Positions 25,570 through 34,914 of a stretch of DNA of 64,000 bases are shown here, piece after piece; position 1 is the first letter of the stretch; the number at the start of each line of letters is the position of its first letter. The notes under the pieces are model-generated. The model did no database searches, was not told the origin of the DNA, and was given only the letters and a program-made list of their open reading frames with translations. The DNA is from Marixanthotalea marina (lineage in GTDB: Bacteria > Bacteroidota > Bacteroidia > Flavobacteriales > Flavobacteriaceae): contig JAHLEH010000001.1 of assembly GCA_018883545.1 (NCBI GenBank), positions 310,001-374,000 on the forward strand. Direction: 5' to 3'. A program made the translations under genes and the position numbers.

Positions 25570-25613
25570 GCCACCATTAAAAACCGATTGGAAACCTTAA
25601 AACAGTCATTGAA
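25570..25613 (+). pseudogene. Fragment resembling part of the radical SAM gene
   Basis: About 43 bases between hxlR and the putA stop align with 29940-29983 inside the radical SAM gene (6 mismatches and one gap). Translated, it reads TIKNRLETLKQ, against TIKKRLETVKT in the intact protein. The two copies lie on either side of putA, which suggests a leftover of an old duplication or rearrangement. The match is short and could be coincidental. Confidence 0.3.
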
Positions 25614-25618
25614 AACTA

Positions 25619-28600
25619 TTATTTTTTAGAACTTTCTCCCATTTGGTTACCGTAACGGTGGTAATTAATAGAGATACTTTGTTCGGTTAAATAATTAAGA
25701 AGTTCGAATCGGCCATTAGTACTCGGTTCACGATCAAAAATATTAATGTGTTTTTCGTGTAATGCTATTCTAAATGCGTCATCAACGGTGTTGGTGATAC
25801 AGCGTATTCTGGTTTCAAAATTAATATCGGGTACAAGGTCATCCCAAGAATCTATCACTTTAATAGCATCTGCTTCTAAATTCACTTTGGTTGTTGTGTA
25901 TATTTCTGAATTTAGTTTTAGTACACGGCAGGCCATGAGTACCATATCTAAATGCTCCTGTGTCGTATCAGATCCTACCAAAACAAAAACCTTATTAGGC
26001 TTAAGGTATCTGCATGTATTGTGCTGACCGCGAATATGTGCGTAATCGATTTCTTTATTAAAATGTGATAAGAAATATAATAAATAGTTATTTTGAATGT
26101 CGTCCATATCTATTTTGGTAGCGGGTTTTAAAGTCATAAACTGGCGCACATAATTAAAGCCTCCGGCTTTCATACCAAATCCATAACATGACGCTTTCAT
26201 GCCGCCAAATGGCTGACGCATAACGATGGCGCCTGTTGTACTTCTATTGGCATATAAATTACCGGCCATTATTTTGTTTTTCCAATAACGTACCTCTTCC
26301 CGTGCCAAAGATTCAATACCGCTTGTTAAACCGTATTCCACACCATTTGCTTTGTCGATGGCATCCTGTAACCCATTGGCTTTCATTACGAAAAGAATCG
26401 GGCCAAAAAGTTCATTCTTATAGCCGTAGTCTTCTGTTGTGATACCCCATTTAATGCCAGGCTTCAAAAGATATTCCTCATCCAGCTCTGGTTTTAATAG
26501 CCAATCTTCATCCTTTGTGTTTTCAATAACGTGTTTTATTCGATCATTAATAGGAACAGCCAAAGGGCCAATAGTGGTATGGAAATTCCATGGATCGCCA
26601 AACACTCTGCTTTGGGCGGCATCTTTTAATAATGCTTTGAAGTGTTTATCATGAAACACCTCTTCATCCAAAATAAGCAATGAGGTTGCCGAACACTTTT
26701 GTCCTGTATTACCAAAAGCCGATTGCACAACGTTTTTAATTGCTTGGTCACGATCTGCCAACGCTGTTACAATCGTTGCATTTTTACCGCCTGTTTCGGC
26801 ATATAAATTTAAGTTTGGATTGCGTTTTAATAAAAATTGCGCTGTAGCTGTGCCGCCTGTTAAGATAACAGCATCAAATGTATTGCCTTGCGACAAGAAC
26901 GGATCGAGATTTTTTTCTTCGGTAGGTAAAAAGGCAAAGGCACTTTTTGGCACACCCGCATCCCATAAACATTTACTAACGAGATACGCACATGCTGCTG
27001 CATTTTGTGAAGGCTTTAAAATAACTTTTTTACCAGCACACAAGGAGGCCAAAACACCACCAATGGGAATGGCGATTGGGAAATTCCAAGGTGACAATAC
27101 AAGGTTTACACCCGAACATTCAAATGCAACACCTTCTTTTTCTATATCTTTTAATGATTTAGAATAAAAATTAGCAAAATCGATAGCTTCTGAGACTTCC
27201 ACATCAACTTCGGTAGCTGTTTTACCTAATTCTTCTATGGCAACTGCAATTAAATCACCGCGGCGTTCTTCCATGATAACAGCTGCTTCACGGATTAACT
27301 TTACTTTTTTAGATGTTGGTAAATCATACCATTCTGAATCGCTTTCAATAAATGTTTTATAATCGGCTTCTGTAGCCAATTCATATTGCCAAGCGATCTT
27401 TCCTTTCCAATTTTCTTGCGTAATACGTTCTCTTGGTGGTGATGGAAAATCGGTTACAACGGGCACATAATCACCCAATACATCCGTAGGGTTCTCCCAG
27501 CGTTTCTTTACGGTTTCCATCCAATGTCTATTGGCTTCTCGCGTCCAATCGGTATCGGGTACATTTTTAAATTTCTTTTGGGGTTTTACCTTTTGTGTAG
27601 CACGATTTTGGGTTCGGTTGGGTGTGGTTTTTACAACATCCATTTTACCTAAAGAATCTAGGAAATGCTGTTGTAATTTTTCCCATTTATCTGAGTTTAC
27701 ATCCAAATTAAATCCTTCACGTAAAAAATTACCTTTTTGTGTGCCTTCATCCAATCGGCGAACGAGATAAGCTATGGCGTTGTTGTAATTTTCAGTTTTT
27801 ACAATGGGTGTGTAAAGGAGCACATTCATGCCTTTATTTACAATTTCCATAACGGTACCTTGAGCCACGCCTTCCAGCATTTCAAAATCAACATAAGATG
27901 CTATGCCCTGATCTTGAACAACTTTTAAGGCAAATGCCAAGTCGAAAATATTGTGGGATGCCACGCCAACATTAAGCGCTTGCACCTTGTCGGAATCCAA
28001 AAGCTGTAATAAAATACGTTTGTAATTGGCATCGGTATCGAGTTTGGTGCTGTAAGTGGCCAACGGCCAATCTTTCATGGAAGCTTCTGTGAGTTCCATT
28101 TCCATATTAGCACCTTTAACTATTCGTACTTTTACTGGCGAACCACCTTTTTCTACGTGGTCTAAAGCCCATTTTTGTAGTTTACAAATTTCATTGAAGG
28201 AGTCCGGTAAATACGCTTGTATAACAATTCCAGCACGTAAGGATTTAAACTCTTCCTTTTCAAGTGTTTTCTTGAACGTTGCTAGGGTTATGGATAAATC
28301 ACGATATTCTTCCATATCCATATTCACAAACTTCTGTACACCAGTTTCTTTTTCTATACGTAATACTTCACGGTAAATTATGGACAGTTTCTCTACCAAA
28401 ACATCAACCACTTGGTCGTGGGCAATAGATTCTATTTGAGAATAAATAGTCGATGCTTTAATGGAAATATAATCTACTTCTTTTTGGCGTAAAAGTTTAC
28501 AGTACTGCTCGATACGATCGGCAGCTTCTTCTTCTCCTACTAAGGCTTCTCCAATAAGATTAACATTTAATTGAATCTTTTGTTTTTTACGTTTCTCGTA

Positions 28601-28996
28601 ATGTTCTTTAAATTTTTTATCTCCTATAAAATATACAACGGGGCTAGTAACTTCTTGTATTTGTTGTAACATTAGGGGTACACTAACGGATGGCAATTTA
28701 TACCCTATGATATTAAACAAACGCACCATCGCTTTTTCTTGGGTATTAAATAGCTTTTCATGAGCATTTGTACTTTTAAAAAGTCTGTGGACATAAGTTG
28801 AAACCCTTGCGTAATTTTTACTTCTAAACGCAACATCCATTAAGCGAATTAAAAATATTTTCCCTTTAGGGGATTTAATAATAGGGCCAATTCTTTTTGC
28901 AAAAGGATTGTCGGGGGCTTTACGCCTGGGTTTTTGAAGGTTTTCTGCTACTTTTAATACACTGTCAATTTGTTTTGTCGTTAGTTTAAACGCCAT
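25619..28996 (-). CDS. putA: Bifunctional proline dehydrogenase / L-glutamate gamma-semialdehyde dehydrogenase
   Basis: A 1125-residue fusion that oxidizes proline to glutamate. The FAD-dependent proline dehydrogenase domain spans about residues 60-460 (VRIVKGANMEMELTEA, LRAGIVIQAYLPDS). The NAD-dependent aldehyde dehydrogenase domain spans about 530-1000, with the catalytic glutamate in ETGGKNATIV and the catalytic cysteine in GQKCSATS. A short C-terminal extension follows. The DNA-binding N-terminal domain of some PutA proteins is absent, so this form is purely catalytic. Confidence 0.96.
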   Translation of the reverse strand: MAFKLTTKQIDSVLKVAENLQKPRRKAPDNPFAKRIGPIIKSPKGKIFLIRLMDVAFRSKNYARVSTYVHRLFKSTNAHEKLFNTQEKAMVRLFNIIGYKLPSVSVPLMLQQIQEVTSPVVYFIGDKKFKEHYEKRKKQKIQLNVNLIGEALVGEEEAADRIEQYCKLLRQKEVDYISIKASTIYSQIESIAHDQVVDVLVEKLSIIYREVLRIEKETGVQKFVNMDMEEYRDLSITLATFKKTLEKEEFKSLRAGIVIQAYLPDSFNEICKLQKWALDHVEKGGSPVKVRIVKGANMEMELTEASMKDWPLATYSTKLDTDANYKRILLQLLDSDKVQALNVGVASHNIFDLAFALKVVQDQGIASYVDFEMLEGVAQGTVMEIVNKGMNVLLYTPIVKTENYNNAIAYLVRRLDEGTQKGNFLREGFNLDVNSDKWEKLQQHFLDSLGKMDVVKTTPNRTQNRATQKVKPQKKFKNVPDTDWTREANRHWMETVKKRWENPTDVLGDYVPVVTDFPSPPRERITQENWKGKIAWQYELATEADYKTFIESDSEWYDLPTSKKVKLIREAAVIMEERRGDLIAVAIEELGKTATEVDVEVSEAIDFANFYSKSLKDIEKEGVAFECSGVNLVLSPWNFPIAIPIGGVLASLCAGKKVILKPSQNAAACAYLVSKCLWDAGVPKSAFAFLPTEEKNLDPFLSQGNTFDAVILTGGTATAQFLLKRNPNLNLYAETGGKNATIVTALADRDQAIKNVVQSAFGNTGQKCSATSLLILDEEVFHDKHFKALLKDAAQSRVFGDPWNFHTTIGPLAVPINDRIKHVIENTKDEDWLLKPELDEEYLLKPGIKWGITTEDYGYKNELFGPILFVMKANGLQDAIDKANGVEYGLTSGIESLAREEVRYWKNKIMAGNLYANRSTTGAIVMRQPFGGMKASCYGFGMKAGGFNYVRQFMTLKPATKIDMDDIQNNYLLYFLSHFNKEIDYAHIRGQHNTCRYLKPNKVFVLVGSDTTQEHLDMVLMACRVLKLNSEIYTTTKVNLEADAIKVIDSWDDLVPDINFETRIRCITNTVDDAFRIALHEKHINIFDREPSTNGRFELLNYLTEQSISINYHRYGNQMGESSKK

Positions 28997-29311
28997 GAAT
29001 TTTTTTTTGTTATTGTTAATTTATCTTTTTCAAAGAGGATTTTAGGACTGATTAAGAAGGTGAAGAACATCACAAAACCAAGCACTAAATGCTTGTTACG
29101 AAATATAAGCATAGACTATTAGATTTCATAGCCATTTTAGAAATTCTTAACGAATAATATGTAAATAACTCGTTGTGCATTTTGAAGGTTTTATTCAAAA
29201 TGTAAACTTATTTTGTTAATGTTAATAACCCGTACGCACTTTAACAATTTCCGTTTTAAATAATGGTTAATTTTAGGGAATCAGCACTTTATTTTAATCA
29301 ATTACATAGTT
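28997..29311. other. Intergenic control region between putA and the radical SAM gene
   Basis: A 315-bp AT-rich gap between divergent genes, which must hold both promoters. No tRNA, clear terminator or strong palindrome was seen; a short inverted pair (TTTTGAA-ggtttta-TTCAAAA) lies near 29180-29200. Confidence 0.5.
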
Positions 29312-30385
29312 ATGAATCCCAAATCTGTTATAAAAGGTCGGGGCGCACAGCTTAATGTGCCCAACCGTTTCTTCGAACTTAGCCACGAAATGCGCGACGA
29401 TTTCTTGGAGTTTTGCCATAAAGAAGGCGAAGCAAGCGACAAAAACAAAACCTTGTATTTGGAGGTGTTCCCCAAAACCATCGTGAACAAAGTGGAAAGC
29501 CCCGATATTGGGATGGCCTATTCCATGAATCCGTACCAAGGTTGCGAACACGGCTGTATTTATTGCTATGCCCGTAATAGCCATGAGTACTGGGGCTATA
29601 GTGCTGGGTTGGATTTTGAGCGCCGTATTTTGGTAAAAAAGGATGCCCCAAAACTTTTAGAGGCTTTGTTAAAAAAGAAAAGTTGGAAAACACACCCCAT
29701 TGTACTATCGGGCAACACCGATTGTTACCAACCTGCCGAACAGCAATTTGAAATTACCCGCCAATGTTTGGAGGTTTTTTTGAAGTACAAGCACCCCGTG
29801 GCCATTATTACCAAAAATGCCTTGATTTTACGCGATTTGGATATTTTAAAAGAACTGGCTAAAGATAATTTAATAGGCGTTAATGTTTCCATTACTTCAT
29901 TATCGGAAGACATTCGCAGGATTTTAGAACCCAGAACAACCACCATTAAAAAACGGTTGGAAACCGTTAAAACGCTTAGTGAACATGGGATTCCAGTAAA
30001 TGTGATGTTGGCGCCCATCATTCCGTCCATAAACAGCCACGAAATATTGCCTTTGGCAAAAACAGTATCAGAGCACGGTGCATTGTCCATCGCCCACACT
30101 ATTGTAAGATTGAATGGCGCCATTGGCGAAATTTTCACCGATTGGATAAAAAAAACCATGCCCGATAGGGCCGATAAAGTGCTGCACCAAATAGAAAATT
30201 GCCACGGCGGTACATTAAACGATAGCCGTTATGGCAAAAGAATGCATGGTGAAGGTAAAATAGCCGAGCAAATAAACAACTTGGTAAGCTTGGCACGGCG
30301 ACAATATTTTAAGGACAAAAAAATGCCAAAATTAAATTTGACATTACACGACCAGTACAAAGAAGGCCAGTTAAGATTATTTTAA
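29312..30385 (+). CDS. PA0069-family radical SAM protein
   Basis: A 357-residue radical S-adenosylmethionine protein of the PA0069/spore-photolyase-related group. The cluster-binding cysteines are C78, C82 and C85 in GCEHGCIYCYAR, the CxxxCxxC motif that holds the [4Fe-4S] cluster. Downstream segments such as VLSGNTDCYQPAEQQFEITRQCLEV and VNVMLAPIIPSINSHEI fit the TIM-barrel core. The family's reaction is unknown. It diverges from putA and ends before a bidirectional terminator. Confidence 0.92.
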   Translation: MNPKSVIKGRGAQLNVPNRFFELSHEMRDDFLEFCHKEGEASDKNKTLYLEVFPKTIVNKVESPDIGMAYSMNPYQGCEHGCIYCYARNSHEYWGYSAGLDFERRILVKKDAPKLLEALLKKKSWKTHPIVLSGNTDCYQPAEQQFEITRQCLEVFLKYKHPVAIITKNALILRDLDILKELAKDNLIGVNVSITSLSEDIRRILEPRTTTIKKRLETVKTLSEHGIPVNVMLAPIIPSINSHEILPLAKTVSEHGALSIAHTIVRLNGAIGEIFTDWIKKTMPDRADKVLHQIENCHGGTLNDSRYGKRMHGEGKIAEQINNLVSLARRQYFKDKKMPKLNLTLHDQYKEGQLRLF

Positions 30386-30393
30386 TGCAAAAA

Positions 30394-30420
30394 AAAAGTG
30401 AGCCACCACAGCTCACTTTT
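30394..30420. terminator. Bidirectional terminator, tandem unit copy 1
   Basis: Stem AAAAGTGAGC and GCTCACTTTT around the loop CACCACA, with A and T runs on both sides. It lies between the convergent radical SAM and secreted-protein genes. The same hairpin recurs at 31328 and 32275. Confidence 0.85.
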
Positions 30421-30447
30421 ACCAACTAAACTAAATAAGACATTAAA

Positions 30448-31056
30448 CTAATTATTAATGTATTCTGTAAATGTTTTACCTTCAGTGCTCATCACTATTT
30501 TGTAATCGCCACTTTTTAAACCGGTTAACTTGTAAACACGTTCTACTTTTTCACTATCACTGATGGTTTCTTCCATGATAAGATCAGAACTGTCGCCTTT
30601 TTGGTAGTAAATGTTAACTTTTAAAGGTTCTTTGCTTAAGTTAAGTTTAGAAACAAATACCAAGTCACCTTTTACGCGTGTAATAGGTTTGTAAATGGTT
30701 TTAGCTTCATCCCTGTTATAAACAATGGTGTTCGATTTAATGGTGAATGGAATCACTTTGAATGCAACATCGCTGTCTAATTCAAAAAAATACGAACCAC
30801 TTGGCAATGCAGTTAAGTCAAAACCTTTGGCGTATAGTCCGTTTTGCTTGATACTTTCTTTGTAAAGTACTTCACCATAATAATCTTTAATAGATAAAAC
30901 ACTGCCTTCTTTAACATAAGCTAAAGTAAGTGCCGTTTTTTTAGCATCATTTGCTACTCTGTAAAATGGTGCTCCTTCGTTTGCGAAACTTAACGAGGCA
31001 GCCATCATGGCAACCATTAAGATTCCTTTTCTGATGTTTTTAATTCCTTTTTTCAT
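30448..31056 (-). CDS. Secreted protein of unknown function, tandem paralog 1
   Basis: A 202-residue protein with a signal peptide (IRKGILMVAMMAASLSFANEG, cleavage near residue 26) and a probable beta-sandwich body with turns such as ALPSGSYFFELDSD and KSGDYKIVMSTEGKTF. No catalytic motif, lipobox or sorting tail was recognized. It is about two-thirds identical by eye to the next gene. The promoter -7 is TACCTTTG on the minus strand (31085-31092). Confidence 0.85.
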   Translation of the reverse strand: MKKGIKNIRKGILMVAMMAASLSFANEGAPFYRVANDAKKTALTLAYVKEGSVLSIKDYYGEVLYKESIKQNGLYAKGFDLTALPSGSYFFELDSDVAFKVIPFTIKSNTIVYNRDEAKTIYKPITRVKGDLVFVSKLNLSKEPLKVNIYYQKGDSSDLIMEETISDSEKVERVYKLTGLKSGDYKIVMSTEGKTFTEYINN

Positions 31057-31084
31057 GATTTGGATTTTTTAACGTTCAACACTA

Positions 31085-31092
31085 CAAAGGTA
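31085..31092 (-). promoter_or_regulatory. Promoter -7 element of tandem paralog 1
   Basis: TACCTTTG on the minus strand fits TAnnTTTG. The same element is found at the equivalent place in copy 2 (32012-32019) and, as TATATTTG, in the truncated copy 3 (32483-32490). Confidence 0.55.
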
Positions 31093-31327
31093 TGTTACAT
31101 CTTCGTTTTGTAAAACACTGATTTTGACATATTTATATGCTATTTTACCCGTTAAATTTAAGTTATATTTAGGTTAAGTCAATTTTGTATAATTTGCTGT
31201 TAATTGTGTATAGTATACGAAACAGCCTACATTTGAGTCCATGCTAGTGTTGGCGGAAGGTTTTCCTAGATACAATATGAAATCATATTTAATATGAGTG
31301 TATGAAGTATGAAAATAGAATGCAAAA

Positions 31328-31354
31328 AAAAGTGAGCCACCACAGCTCACTTTT
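31328..31354. terminator. Terminator, tandem unit copy 2
   Basis: Same hairpin as at 30394 (stem AAAAGTGAGC/GCTCACTTTT, loop CACCACA), 934 bp further on, at the 3' end of paralog 2. The rest of this 330-bp gap (31057-31386) is paralog 1's upstream region. Confidence 0.85.
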
Positions 31355-31386
31355 ACCAACTAAACTAAATTAAGACATTAACTAAA

Positions 31387-31983
31387 CTAATTATTAATGA
31401 ATTTTGTGTATGTTTTTCCTTCGGTGTTCAATACTATTTTGTATTCACCTTTATCTAAACCGGTCAGTTTGTATACTTTCTCAATGTTTTTGGTATCCTT
31501 AACGGTTTCTGTAAGCATAAGCTCGGCATCGTGATAGATATCAATTTTAAGCGGTTCACCATTTAAAGACAATTTAGATATGAAGACCAAATTACCTTCT
31601 GTTCTGGTAACCGGTTTGAAACTTGTTTTGGCAATGTCTCTGTGGAATTTTATTGTATTACCTTCTATACTGAAAGGGATGGTTCTAAGTTCAACATCGC
31701 TGTCCAATTCAAATAGGTAAGATCCGTTTTCCAGTGCAGTTAAATCAAAGCCTTTGGCATAAGTACCATTTTCTTTAATTGTCTCGGTATATAATACTGA
31801 GCCGTATGCATCTTTAATAGATAATAAATTGCCCTTTTTTACATTGGCAATGGTAAGTGCCGTTTTTTTAACATCGTTTACCACTTTAAAGAATGGCGTT
31901 CCTTCGTTTGCGAAACTAAATGAAGCAGCTAGCATAGCTACTATTAAGATTCCTTTTTTGGTGTTTTCAATTACTTTTTTCAT
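31387..31983 (-). CDS. Secreted protein of unknown function, tandem paralog 2
   Basis: A 198-residue paralog of the preceding gene, with the same layout: signal peptide (KKGILIVAMLAASFSFANEG), conserved TPFFKVVNDVKKTALTIANVKKGNLLSI, FDLTALENGSYLFELDSD and the ending KTYTKFINN. Start, stop and flanks coincide with those of paralog 1, so the whole promoter-gene-terminator unit was duplicated. The promoter has -7 TACCTTTG at 32012-32019, and TTG at the -33 position (32038-32040). Confidence 0.85.
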   Translation of the reverse strand: MKKVIENTKKGILIVAMLAASFSFANEGTPFFKVVNDVKKTALTIANVKKGNLLSIKDAYGSVLYTETIKENGTYAKGFDLTALENGSYLFELDSDVELRTIPFSIEGNTIKFHRDIAKTSFKPVTRTEGNLVFISKLSLNGEPLKIDIYHDAELMLTETVKDTKNIEKVYKLTGLDKGEYKIVLNTEGKTYTKFINN

Positions 31984-32011
31984 GATTTGGATTTTTTAAC
32001 ATTCAACACTA

Positions 32012-32019
32012 CAAAGGTA
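32012..32019 (-). promoter_or_regulatory. Promoter -7 element of tandem paralog 2
   Basis: TACCTTTG on the minus strand with TTG (32038-32040) 18 bp upstream, matching the Bacteroidota promoter layout. Confidence 0.55.
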
Positions 32020-32274
32020 TGTCAGATTTAAGCCCTACAAAACATCCAGATTGGCCAATTTATACACTATTTTACCAGTTAATAATATGTTAAAGCCATA
32101 GATGGGTTAAAATAGAATATATTTGTGTTAATTAAATATATTTAATAGTGTTTTTGGCTTATTTACTATAAAATAGAAGGGAAAAGATTGTATATACATT
32201 TATTATTGTCAAGAGTAAATGTTGTGCAGAAGGCTTTTACAAAGGGCAAAATATATTAAGTAGGGGCACAAAAA

Positions 32275-32301
32275 AAAAGTGAGCCACCACAGCTCACTTT
32301 T
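32275..32301. terminator. Terminator, tandem unit copy 3
   Basis: Third copy of the AAAAGTGAGC/GCTCACTTTT hairpin, 947 bp after copy 2. It is followed by the same trailer sequence but only a remnant of the gene. Confidence 0.85.
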
Positions 32302-32328
32302 ACCAACTAAACTAAATAAGACATTAAA

Positions 32329-32454
32329 CTAATTATTAATGAATTTCTTTAACTCTTTATATTACTTATAAAAACAGAATTCTTTAACAAAATTACCAAG
32401 CAAAACAGGAAAATCTAGTGAACAATTTTTAAGTATGTTAATTAGGCTTTTCAT
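32329..32454 (-). pseudogene. Deletion remnant of a third tandem paralog
   Basis: The 3' end (codons for KKFINN and the TAG stop, 32329-32350) and the region around the start codon (ATGAAA at 32452-32454, plus upstream leader) align with paralogs 1 and 2, but only about 100 bp lie between them instead of about 600. The present frame from 32454 encodes about 30 residues (MKSLINILKNC...) and stops early. Promoter elements are still present (-7 TATATTTG at 32483-32490; TTG at 32509-32511), so a short transcript may persist. Confidence 0.65.
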
Positions 32455-32658
32455 TAATCTGGGTTGCTTAATAATTATAGTACAAATATAGTATGCATGC
32501 ATTGTTTGCAAAACATCCAGATTGACCAATTTGTATGCTATATTATCAGTTAACACAATGTTAAATCAATGTTAAGTTAAAATAACATACATTTGGGGCA
32601 ATAAAATATATGTTTTAAAGTTTATATGTTGTAATTTTGTGTTAGAAAAAGCTATGAT

Positions 32659-33531
32659 ATGATTATTAAAAAACCTACTTTTAGAAAACTTACCCCAAGT
32701 TTCGGTAGCTCCATATTGGTAAAACAACATGTTGATACCGTAGACAAAGACGGGGCTTATTGGCATTTTCATCCAGAATTAGAACTTATTTATATCAATA
32801 AGGGCCAAGGTAAAACGCACATTGGAAACCATTTATCGTACTTTAATAATAGCCAGTTAATACTTATAGGGTCTAATCTGCCGCATAACGGATTTACAGA
32901 TAGACTCACGGCCAATGGTACGGAAACGACTATTCAGTTTAAATCTAACTTTTTGGGCGATGATTTTCTGCATGTTCCCGAAGTGACCGCTATTGCTTCT
33001 TTATTTGAAAGGGCAAAAAAAGGAATACGCTTTAAAATTGAAACAAAAGCCATCATTGGGCCCAAAATTGAAGGTTTGATGGAATATACGGGGTTGGAAC
33101 GCGTTTTGAAATTCTTGGAAATTTTAAATTATCTAGCATTAACAGATGATTACACATTGCTTAATGCTGATGGGTTTGCTTTTGAAACAGAGGCTCAGGA
33201 TAGTTCTAAAATTGATATTATATTTAAATATGTAAACAAGAATTTCCAAAACCATATTTCTTTGGATGAAATTGCAGATGAAGTCAGTATGACCGTGCCT
33301 GCTTTTTGTAGATATTTCAAAAAGGCTACGGGCAAAACATTTACCCAATTGGTAAATGAGTACAGGGTGGTACATGCCACTAAATTACTGTTGGAGAGCC
33401 AGATGAGTATTACGGATATTTGTTACGAATGTGGATTTAACAACTTTTCGCATTTCAACAAAACATTCAATGAAATAACCGGAAAGAGTGCTTCTAGTTA
33501 TAGAAAAGAAATAAAGATGATCATTCAATAA
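32659..33531 (+). CDS. AraC family transcriptional regulator with cupin sensor domain
   Basis: A 290-residue regulator. The N-terminal half is a cupin-type ligand domain (YWHFHPELELIYINKGQGKTHIGNHLSYF, with H/E residues). The C-terminal AraC helix-turn-helix pair spans about residues 190-287 (ISLDEIADEVSMTVPAFCRYFKKATGKTF, then ITDICYECGFNNFSHFNKTFNEITG). Related proteins regulate sugar-use genes. Its nearest neighbours are unrelated, so the target genes are not evident. Confidence 0.91.
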   Translation: MIIKKPTFRKLTPSFGSSILVKQHVDTVDKDGAYWHFHPELELIYINKGQGKTHIGNHLSYFNNSQLILIGSNLPHNGFTDRLTANGTETTIQFKSNFLGDDFLHVPEVTAIASLFERAKKGIRFKIETKAIIGPKIEGLMEYTGLERVLKFLEILNYLALTDDYTLLNADGFAFETEAQDSSKIDIIFKYVNKNFQNHISLDEIADEVSMTVPAFCRYFKKATGKTFTQLVNEYRVVHATKLLLESQMSITDICYECGFNNFSHFNKTFNEITGKSASSYRKEIKMIIQ

Positions 33532-33534
33532 AGT

Positions 33535-34818
33535 TTATTGAACTATAAGTTTAATACTTTTTTGAACGGTTTGGTTATCTGTTTTAAAGGTTAATTTTCC
33601 AAATATAAATTGGGATTTAAGGTTTTTTTGCCCTTTAGTTAACGTAAAAATGGAATTAAACCCTGTATTAAAGGCAGTATTTTTTTCAAAAAGTTTTCTG
33701 CCTAATACATTAAAAAACTCAACTTTTAAGTCTCCAGAAAATTCAGAGTTAAAATCGATGAGAACATAATCATGAGCGGGGTTCGGATACACTTTTAAGG
33801 AATTATAACTATTTAAGGTTTCGTCTAAACTTAAAGAACCACCTGAACAGGTTAACTCATCTATATTTTTATCTAAAACTTTATTGAATAAAATAGCATG
33901 GCCGTCGTTATTTACATGGATGCCATCTCCAGAATCTAGACTACTTAAAATTTTACCGTCAGTATCAGCGATATCTTCCCAAAAATTTATGGCATTGTTG
34001 CCATATGTTGAAATAATAGCGTCTTTTACATCAATTTGCGTTTGAATTTGTGAAGCATCAAAAGAATTCCTAGGTTGTGTTGTTGCTATCCATAAGGGCA
34101 CAGAATTATTGGTTGCATAGGTGTTTAATGTGGCAAAATTTTCCATTTGCGTGCTTGTGGAATACCCATCGGCAGTATCATTAGAAGGCATATTTATAAT
34201 GATGGCCACAGGGCTATAGTCTACTATAGCCTTGGTGATGTTTTTGTTTGTATCAATAGTTTCACCGCCTGGTACGGTTGAGCCTGTAGGTAGAATTTGA
34301 AATGTATTATAACCAGGATAAGACAAATTAACGACCTCAAGCTTTGTGTTTTTTTGGAAAATGGCAGAGGCATATAAGTTTACCCAAGCATATTCTGAAG
34401 ACGTAGCGCCATTACCATAGGCTGTAGAAGAGCCCAAAACAACAATTTTACAAGTAGAAGCATCATCAGATATTTCAAAAACGGCATCGCTAATATCTGT
34501 GGTTGCATTACTGGTGGCTCGAACGAGACATTGTGTAGAAACCGCATCGGGAATTGTCCATTCATAACTATTTGTTGCATTGGAAACAGTGGTAATTATA
34601 TTCCATGTACTACCGTTGTTTGTTGAGTATTCTAATACAATATTAGCGGTTAAACCACTGCTATCCCAAGTAATGGAAGGTGTTTTACCAACTTGCCAAA
34701 ATTCACTTCCATTAGGAGCGGTAATGGTTAAATTTTGTCCAAATACAGGTAGGCAAAATATAAATAACAAAAAGACAAGGGCTGTTTTTTTGTAAAAGAC
34801 TAGGTTAAAAATCAACAT
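33535..34818 (-). CDS. Secreted SGNH hydrolase with T9SS sorting domain
   Basis: A protein of about 427 residues: signal peptide (LVFLLFIFCLPVFGQ), an N-terminal Ig-like domain (NGSEFWQVGKTPSITWDSSG), an SGNH/GDSL esterase domain with IVVLGSSTAYGNG (catalytic serine) and the Asp-His pair in GDGIHVNNDGH, then a type IX secretion sorting domain (LKVYPNPAHDYVLIDFNSE to the end). The start at 34818 puts the signal peptide at the N-terminus; an in-frame ATG nine codons upstream is less likely. It probably acts at the cell surface or outside on acylated polymers. Confidence 0.87.
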   Translation of the reverse strand: MLIFNLVFYKKTALVFLLFIFCLPVFGQNLTITAPNGSEFWQVGKTPSITWDSSGLTANIVLEYSTNNGSTWNIITTVSNATNSYEWTIPDAVSTQCLVRATSNATTDISDAVFEISDDASTCKIVVLGSSTAYGNGATSSEYAWVNLYASAIFQKNTKLEVVNLSYPGYNTFQILPTGSTVPGGETIDTNKNITKAIVDYSPVAIIINMPSNDTADGYSTSTQMENFATLNTYATNNSVPLWIATTQPRNSFDASQIQTQIDVKDAIISTYGNNAINFWEDIADTDGKILSSLDSGDGIHVNNDGHAILFNKVLDKNIDELTCSGGSLSLDETLNSYNSLKVYPNPAHDYVLIDFNSEFSGDLKVEFFNVLGRKLFEKNTAFNTGFNSIFTLTKGQKNLKSQFIFGKLTFKTDNQTVQKSIKLIVQ

Positions 34819-34914
34819 AATAGCATTTCCAATTTGCGGACGCAACTTAACTCAAAGAATTGATTGTATTGTACTTTTTACGATTAAAAGCCATTTTTTT
34901 CATACAAATTACTT

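Noticed and set aside
28997-29311. Non-coding RNA or riboswitch in the putA/radical SAM gap
   Set aside because: No conserved riboswitch motif or strong hairpin was seen; it reads as an ordinary AT-rich divergent promoter region.
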